Program-made: the position numbers and the translations under genes | Notes under the pieces: model-generated | What the model saw: only the letters and a program-made list of their open reading frames with translations | The model's database searches: none | What the model was told of the DNA's origin: nothing | Shown: positions 58,102 through 64,000 of the stretch, one piece after another | Layout of the letters: each line of letters starts with the position of its first letter | How positions within the stretch are numbered: position 1 is the stretch's first letter | Source: Liquidambar formosana | Lineage: Eukaryota > Streptophyta > Magnoliopsida > Saxifragales > Altingiaceae | Length of the DNA: 64,000 bases | Direction: 5' to 3' | NCBI GenBank assembly: GCA_039720395.1 | Contig: CM077831.1 | Coordinates: 2,515,001 to 2,579,000 of the forward strand

Positions 58102-59388
58102 ATGGAAGCCCTAGACAAATTCTTGAGCGATTTTCTAAAAGTTATGAGTGCGGAGGCAAGGAAGGAGTTCAAGCGCTACTGCTTGGATCCATTATTCTCT
58201 TTGATGCATATGAAGCTTGAAACCACTCTTCTCACTGCTGCTACATACTTTTGTGATCCCCAACTTCATGTATTTCGTTTCAACTACAAAGAGCTATGCC
58301 CAACAATGGAAGAATTCTGTGCTTTGTATGGAGTTTCACCTGTAGGACCTTTCATCTTCCCTACTCCACGCTCAAGTTACCTGATTTCCTTCTCCAATTT
58401 CCTTGGGATTTCTTAACAAGAGGCCTCCATATTTGTGAAGGATCATAGGGTGAATCTTATGGAAATAGCAACTTCCTTTTTGGCTCATGATAGCAACGGT
58501 ACCCTGAATTCCAACCTTAAAATTCAACGCGTTCTTGCTTTTTGCTTGGTTGGTCGCTTCCTTATCTCCACGGGGACTCTCTATGTCCCTATTGAAATAT
58601 GTGAACTGATTCCTTTTCTTATTGAACATCACAACCTAATTCCCATGGTGTTAGCTGAAACCCTCAATAGTTTAGACAAAGTTCATGATAACCCACAAGC
58701 CCCATTAGGAAGGAGCCCCATTCTACTGCAGATGTGACTTCTCGAAAGGCTTAACTTCTTATCTCCTACCACCATTAATCCATACAAACCCCAACATTAT
58801 TGTTGCCGTCGAGTTGAACTTCCTGGTCAATTTTCTTTGAGGGAATGGTTGGGTTACTTTCAAATATTCTCATGGCGAAACATTATGTGGTTTGTCTTCA
58901 TATAGGGATGCAAGGAGCAAATTCTTCTCTAAACTTCTAGGTGTGCTATGGTCAAGCTTATAGGGTTGAGATCAACTTCATTCTATTGGACTTCAAGGAT
59001 CTTTCGTTAGATGGGTGCCATGCAAACCATACCTATTTCTATGGTATTCGATCATTCTGTTGAACTTGTGGGTCCCACGATGGTTAAGTGGGCCAAGACT
59101 AGATGGACTGACCAGCTGAAACTAACTCGAGTTGAAAACACTGATAGGCCTTATGTCATGAGCCCTGAATACAAGACATGGTTGAAGACTAGCTTGGGTG
59201 AAAGAGAAACCCTACGCAGGGAAAGGATTTATGACCTTATCAAGGACACAAGACTTGGATTTTGCAGGGAAGACATTCTGGAAGCAGTGGAAGCAGCACA
59301 TGCTCATGACTTACGAAAGAAGCAAAGACTCGAAAGAAAAGAGAAGAAAACAAACCAAGAGACTATGAAGAAAATCAAAAGGACTTGA
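58102..59388 (+). pseudogene. DUF7745-like passenger gene of element D, decayed
   Basis: Homologous to A 11,507-12,739 from the shared MEALDKFLSDFLKVMSAEARKEF start to a basic tail (KKQRLERKEKK...KKIKRT) that A has lost by a frameshift. About five in-frame stops (the first at 58,414, then 58,735 and others between 58,900 and 59,010), all of the C-to-T or G-to-A kind, rule out a full product. TATA box at 58,047-58,054. Confidence 0.8.
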
Positions 59389-59734
59389 AGACTTTAGAAA
59401 TAGGATATCTATGGCATGTCAATAGTTCTTTATTTAACACCAATAAATTGCTATGTCAATCAATTAGTTCTAAATGAATTGCCAATAATAATTTAATTTT
59501 GAGATTTGTTATTGTGGTGTTGTTTGGACCACTCCCAAGGTAACATTATGGGCTGCCTACGTATCCCCATCCTTTTTCTTTTTTCTTCTTTTTCTTTTCC
59601 TCTTTTTTCTCTCTTTTTTTCTTTTTTTCTTTTTATTTATTTATTTATTTTAGGAATGGGGAATCAGGTCCTTGTAGTTCAAATGCCTTAACTTTTGCCT
59701 AGGCCTCCCTTATGGGTTTTCAACCTAGCAGGCC
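59389..59734. other. Convergent junction of passenger gene and pol (D), polypyrimidine run
   Basis: Same arrangement as A 12,740-13,135. The T/C run is 59,570-59,655, with a TATT repeat at its end (59,634-59,650). No gene. Confidence 0.5.
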
Positions 59735-60537
59735 TTACACATAATACTTCTTCAATTGATCCAAATTGGTAGGATGAGCAAACTCAATCCCATCCAAATC
59801 CATGAGGCGAACAGCCCCTGCTGGCAATATCTCTTTAATGACATACGGGCCACCCCAACTTGGCTTGAACTTTCCTCGTGGATCAAAAATTGGAGCTCTG
59901 ATTTCTTTCAATACCAAGTCCCCTGTTTTCAAACCTCGGTCTTTGACATGCTTGTTGAATGCTCTCGCAACCCTTCGCTGATATCCTTGCACATGGTACA
60001 AGGCCCTCAATCGCCTTTCGTCTAGCAATGCCAACTCATCATAACGGTTCTTAACCCAATCCGCTTCTGCTATCTGACTCTCTATGGCAACCCGTAATGA
60101 CGGTACCTCCAACTCAATAGGCAAAACAGCCTCCATCCCATACACTAAAGAATAAGGGGTAGCCCCTGTTGACGATCTTACGGATGTTTTATAACCCTAC
60201 AAGGCTAAGGGTAACTTCTCATGCCAATCAGTATAGGTGTCAGCTGTTTTCTGTAGTATCTTCTTGACATTCTTGTTGGCGGCCTCCACTGCTCCATTAG
60301 TCTGCGGGCGATAAAGGGAAGAGAGATGGTGCACTATGTTGTATTTCTGCAAAAGCTCCTTGGTTTCTTTCTAAAAGTGCTGACCATTGTCTGAAATAAT
60401 CTCATGGGGTACCCCATATCTATAAACAATGTTGTGCTGTATGAACTGCGCTACCTTCTTAGCATTCAGGGTCTTGAAAGAAGCTACTTCTACCCACTTA
60501 GTGAAGTAATCAATAGCTACCAAGATGTATTCATGCC
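59735..60537 (-). pseudogene. Element D integrase, C-terminal part (decayed)
   Basis: Minus-strand integrase core and C-terminus matching A 13,136-13,930 (YGMEAVLPIELEVPSLR, GDLVLKEIRAP, LDQLKKYYV end at 59,735). Further stops (near 60,196 and 60,371) lie upstream in the frame. F interrupts it at 60,538 and it resumes at 63,260. Confidence 0.85.
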
Positions 60538-63254
60538 TGTCACACCCCATTTTTGCACCACCTTACTAGGGCTCATCATTTCATGCATGTTTTTGTTTTG
60601 TTTTTGAGTCTAGTCACTTGCATTAGGTTTCTAGGGTCACAAGGACAATGGGTGTGAATTTTGGTTCAAATTGGAGTTGATCTTGAGGGATAATAAGAGC
60701 TTTTGTGACTTGAGGGGCATAATTGTCTTTTAAGTCCCAAACTTTTCATTTGACCTTGAAATGATCTCCAAATTTTCAATTGGAGTTCATATGGATGCAT
60801 AGGAGGTATTTCTAGGTTCAATTTGATAAATCAATGGCTTGGGATTAAAATGGCTCGATACAGTTCAAGATTGGTTAATTGACCCTTCTTTGGGTTAGCT
60901 CTAATTGACTCACAATTACCAACCAAATCTTTTCAAATTGACTTTCATTAGTCATCATTTTACCCCCAAAAGTTTTTTATGAAGTTCAATTTTGATATGG
61001 AAAGTGTTTGGTTTGATCCTATGTGCACACCTATGCTTAGCAAAGGTAGAGCATAGTGGTTAACCGCCTTGTTCAAACCTAACCATGCCCCCATGGTTAG
61101 TGGTTTTCACCCTAAAATATTCAAAAACATATTCCTCATCGAAACACGGTCGTTTTGGCTTTTGTTTCATCAAAATCGGAGTTCATTTGGCCCCTGAAAC
61201 ACTTCTAGAAGCATTAGGAGTCAAAAATAGCCAAAAATCCGGAGTGGGCTCGGGTGACCACCCAGCCCCGGGCGGCTAGCCACCTGGGCCCAGGTGGCTA
61301 GCCGCCCAGGCCCTAGTGGTCACGCGAGACCACTTTCCTATTTTCACTCTAACTCCTTGCTGAAGTGGACTCTTGCCTATTTTGACGTATTTGGGCTCTT
61401 TTGGACGAGTTTCCTTCTAATTTTTGGTAACTTTTGAGTTACTTAAGCCCCAAGGGGGTCTCTAATAGCCCTTGGATTAATTTTTAGGGTTTTAATCCTA
61501 GCCATTGGTTAATCCTAATGAAACTCTATAAATACCCCCCTATGCTTTAGCACAAGGGGAGCCACTTTATGCATTAAAACTTGAGTGTTTGAGAGAGAAT
61601 AAGAGAGAGAGACTTGAAGGAGAGCTGGAGTTCTTGCTGTAGCCTTGAAGAATATTGATTGAAGACATCCACAAGAGCAAGAGGGAGTTCATACAGCAGC
61701 AAAGAAGGCTCTTCCTAAGGTATTCTCCTTCTCTATTCAAGCTTAAACTAAGGTATCATATAGGATAGCTCTATTGCATGCCATGCTTATAATTTTTACC
61801 ATGAATTGAAGTTTCTAGTAGTTAATACATGTGATATTGATGATGTTCGTGAGGAGTTTTGCATGCCTTAGAGTTAGTTCATGAGTTTCAATGCATAGTT
61901 ATGATTCTTGTGTTTCTGTTGTCCTTGTTCTAGGATAGTGATGTTGCATGTTAGAGTTAGGTTTTTTGTCATGTTTTATTATTTTAGTTAATTAATATGC
62001 ATGGTTTAGGTTCTGTTTAGTTTTATTTTAGCATGTTTAGAATTGGTTTTGTATGTTTTCAAGCATATTTGTGAGTTTAGGGTTTTAGAGTCTTTGTTTT
62101 GTGTTTGTTTTTATACAGCATGTTAAAGTAGGTTTTTTATTGGTTTTTCTTCATGTTTGCTGTATATATTTTTCATATGGAGTAAACATGATATTTTTGC
62201 ATGCATGTTAGTTGATTTCTAGGGTTTTATGCATGATATGGTTCTAGGAATATGTTAGGACTTATTATTGTTTGCTGTTTTTGCTGTTAGCATGCTTAGT
62301 AGATGATTTTAGGCCATAGTACTATTCTGTCCAGATTTGCATATCATTGTATTTGCATGGTTTTGAGCACTTGTAAGGGTGCAAATAGGTGTGGTATTTG
62401 TCCTATGGCAAATAGGGCTGCCCAATGCATGAAATGGCTAATGCTTGGAGCTATTGCGCTCAGGTAAGTGGGTATGAAGGTGCCCCAATTCACCTCTCTC
62501 CCTTAACTCTTTCCCTTCTCCCTCTTTAGGGTTAATTTTTAATATGATCCTATGGTTCTAATCAAGGGTTTCCTTAACCCATAAAATTCTGGTTTTTATT
62601 AAGGTTTCCATTTTGTGGATTTCTTTCCAAAATCAAACTCTCTATCAAATTCAATTCTTTTGATCAAATAAGGAAACCTAGGGTTTTAACCATAGGTTTG
62701 TATTAAGTCTTAACCTTAGTTCTAATCGAACTACGTGGACTTTGATCCATGTATTTCGTTGCATGGTACGTAGGCGCTCTTCGTGAGGCTCAAGTCCGTT
62801 CTAGGATCCAAGCATCCTAGGCTTCTTTTTGTTTTCTTTTCTTCTTTTTATTTTCTGTTTTTGTGTGCTTACTATGCATGGATGGATGAATGAAATATAT
62901 GATATGCATGCTATCTTGTGATGATATACTTGCTGATTTTTGTATGGAAAAGATCTTGATTTAGCCCAAATGAACTGAGAGACCGAAAGGGTGACATGGG
63001 TGCCTATAGGCTTTGCCTAGAACCTTCCCATGTCATAACTTAGCCTCCGAATCCTAGATTTCTTTGGTTTCCAAAAGATTGGTTTTTGCCTTTCCTTTTT
63101 AAACATGGAGTCATTCAAATTGTTTTCCTAAAACAAACTGTTTTTAGGGTTTTCCTTGTTTCCTTTAAAAAATGAGGTGGCGACTCCTTTGTGTTTTCAA
63201 AACCCACACAACCTTTTCGTCAATCCCTCGTGGGCCCAATTTCCAGGGTTCATA
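60538..63254 (+). mobile_element. Element F: Tat-type solo LTR in D's integrase
   Basis: TGTCACACC to GGGTTCATA, 2,717 bp, flanked by ATGCC (60,533-60,537 and 63,255-63,259). Its ends match B's LTR, but about 60,960-61,560 resembles the A/D LTRs and includes the palindrome module. TATA box 61,527-61,534. Multi-stem block near 62,725-62,820. No internal region, so two LTRs probably recombined. Confidence 0.92.
61249..61328. promoter_or_regulatory. GC-rich palindrome module, F copy (38-nt perfect centre)
   Basis: From 61,270 to 61,307 the sequence is its own reverse complement without a mismatch, around GGGCCC at its middle. The outer arms are CTCGGGTGACCACC and AGTGGTCACGCGAG. It lies 198 bp from the TATA box. 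Confidence 0.8.
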
Positions 63255-63259
63255 ATGCC

Positions 63260-63591
63260 CATTGGAGGCTTTCGGCTTAATCTGCCCAATTATATCTATT
63301 CCCCACACTGCAAAAGGCCATGGCGACGACATGCTTGTCAAAGGCATGGAAGGCAAGTGTTGTCCATTAGCAAAGACCTGACACTTGTGACACTTTTTGT
63401 CATGTGCATGGCAATCTCTCTCCATTGTAGACCAATAATAGCCCAACCTCATGATTTTCTTAGCTAGCATGTAACTATTCATGTGCGGTGCTCCAACTCC
63501 TTCATGGATTTCACTAACAAGATGTTCGGCTTCTTCCTCGGTGACACACAACAGATGGACACCATCGTATGACCTCCGGTATAGCTTTCCT
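63260..63591 (-). pseudogene. Element D integrase, N-terminal part
   Basis: Matches A 13,940-14,270: zinc-binding region (HMNSYMLAKKIMRLGYYW, CHKCQ) and the start of the core (WGIDIIGQIKPKASNGH). It is cut at 63,591 by the next insertion. Confidence 0.85.
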
Positions 63592-64000
63592 TGTAATACC
63601 TGTAATTTTTAAATAGGGTATTAAGGGTTTAATCTATGGTTAACGTAGTTAATCCCTTGATTTGTCGGATGATTACATGCATGGGTAATGCATGTGTATG
63701 ATATTATGTTGTTGGATGCGTTTTGATGCATGTTTTGGTGCATTGAGTATCTTTCGGGTGCGTTTAGCCTTATTTGCAACTTAAGGGTTTAAGTTGCTGA
63801 AATTTGGCTAAGTGTTGGGAAAAAGTGAATTTTCGTAAATCTTCGTTTTGAAGGATAATTTTTGGCGGTAATGGGAGTTTATAATATTATAAGACATTGG
63901 TGATTTTATGGGATTTTATTAGCATGTTTGGATTGGGTTCCACGCATGTTTGTTTTAGGAAAATCTGTCGGGCGACGGATTTTGTACTAAAACTTGAAAT
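63592..64000. mobile_element. Insertion H: start of an unidentified LTR-like element
   Basis: D's integrase stops abruptly and TGTAATACC begins sequence with no counterpart elsewhere in the window. A TG start inside another element suggests an LTR, but only 409 bases are visible, so family, orientation and target duplication cannot be determined. No open frame of note. Confidence 0.45.

Larger units (their letters stand above)
456..63591 (-). mobile_element. Element D: Ty3/gypsy Tat-lineage retrotransposon (interrupted, 5' end outside)
   Basis: D is recovered in pieces: 3' LTR 456-3227 and 52,882-53,358 (split by A), 3' untranslated hairpin repeats 53,359-54,230, antisense PMD and DUF7745-like genes 55,041-59,388, and pol 3' end 59,735-60,537 and 63,260-63,591 (split by F and cut by H). 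Order and spacing match element A throughout, so the two are sister copies of one family. The RT, gag and 5' LTR parts lie beyond the window or beyond insertion H. Confidence 0.85.

Overview
The window is repetitive DNA from a flowering-plant nuclear genome, most likely a dicot. I found no host gene of ordinary type. Everything from 1 to about 63,591 is retrotransposon inserted into retrotransposon. The evidence is LTRs with TG...CA ends, tRNA-complementary primer sites, gag/protease/RT/dual RNase H/integrase reading frames of the Ty3/gypsy Tat-Ogre lineage, two LTR sets of one Ty1/copia family, and 5-bp target duplications at five of the junctions.

Layout, outermost to innermost. E (minus strand, 1-455) is the leader and LTR stub of a Tat element. 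D (minus, 456-63,591) is inserted in E's LTR. A (minus, 3,228-52,876, duplication ATAGG) is inserted in D's 3' LTR. G (minus, 16,868-17,329 plus 44,457-45,648, duplication TGGTG) is a copia solo LTR inside A's gag-pro gene. B (plus, 17,330-44,451, duplication CCCTA) is inserted in G. C (plus, 34,521-44,214, duplication CCTAG) is a copia element inserted in B's 3' LTR. F (plus, 60,538-63,254, duplication ATGCC) is a Tat solo LTR in D's integrase. A further LTR-like insertion starts near 63,592.

The Tat elements carry more than gag-pol. Between integrase and 3' LTR, antisense to the element, A and D each carry a seven-exon gene for a plant mobile domain (PMD) protein followed by an intronless gene for a DUF7745-like protein. 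B keeps only the second. In the PMD gene all six introns are phase 0 and GT-AG, and exons 1-6 have identical lengths in the two copies. Being antisense, its introns would not be removed when the element's genomic RNA is spliced, which would explain how an intron-bearing passenger survives retrotransposition. gag-pro and RT are themselves separated by a predicted 171-186 bp sense intron that removes a stop codon.

The most unusual layer is structural. (i) A 58-80 bp GC-rich palindrome lies upstream of all three kinds of transcription unit (LTR, PMD gene, DUF7745 gene), at nearly constant distance from the predicted TATA boxes, with paired changes in its arms. (ii) The 3' untranslated regions are tandem arrays of short hairpins with a constant loop and covarying stems; A/D and B use unrelated repeat families with the same design. 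(iii) A conserved hairpin sits just before each 3' LTR, and a conserved multi-stem fold sits in every LTR.

Nearly all coding regions are broken by nonsense changes of the C-to-T type or by single-base shifts; the best preserved is A's DUF7745-like gene. B and C have near-identical LTR pairs and are recent, and C was probably mobilised in trans because its own coding region is decayed beyond use.
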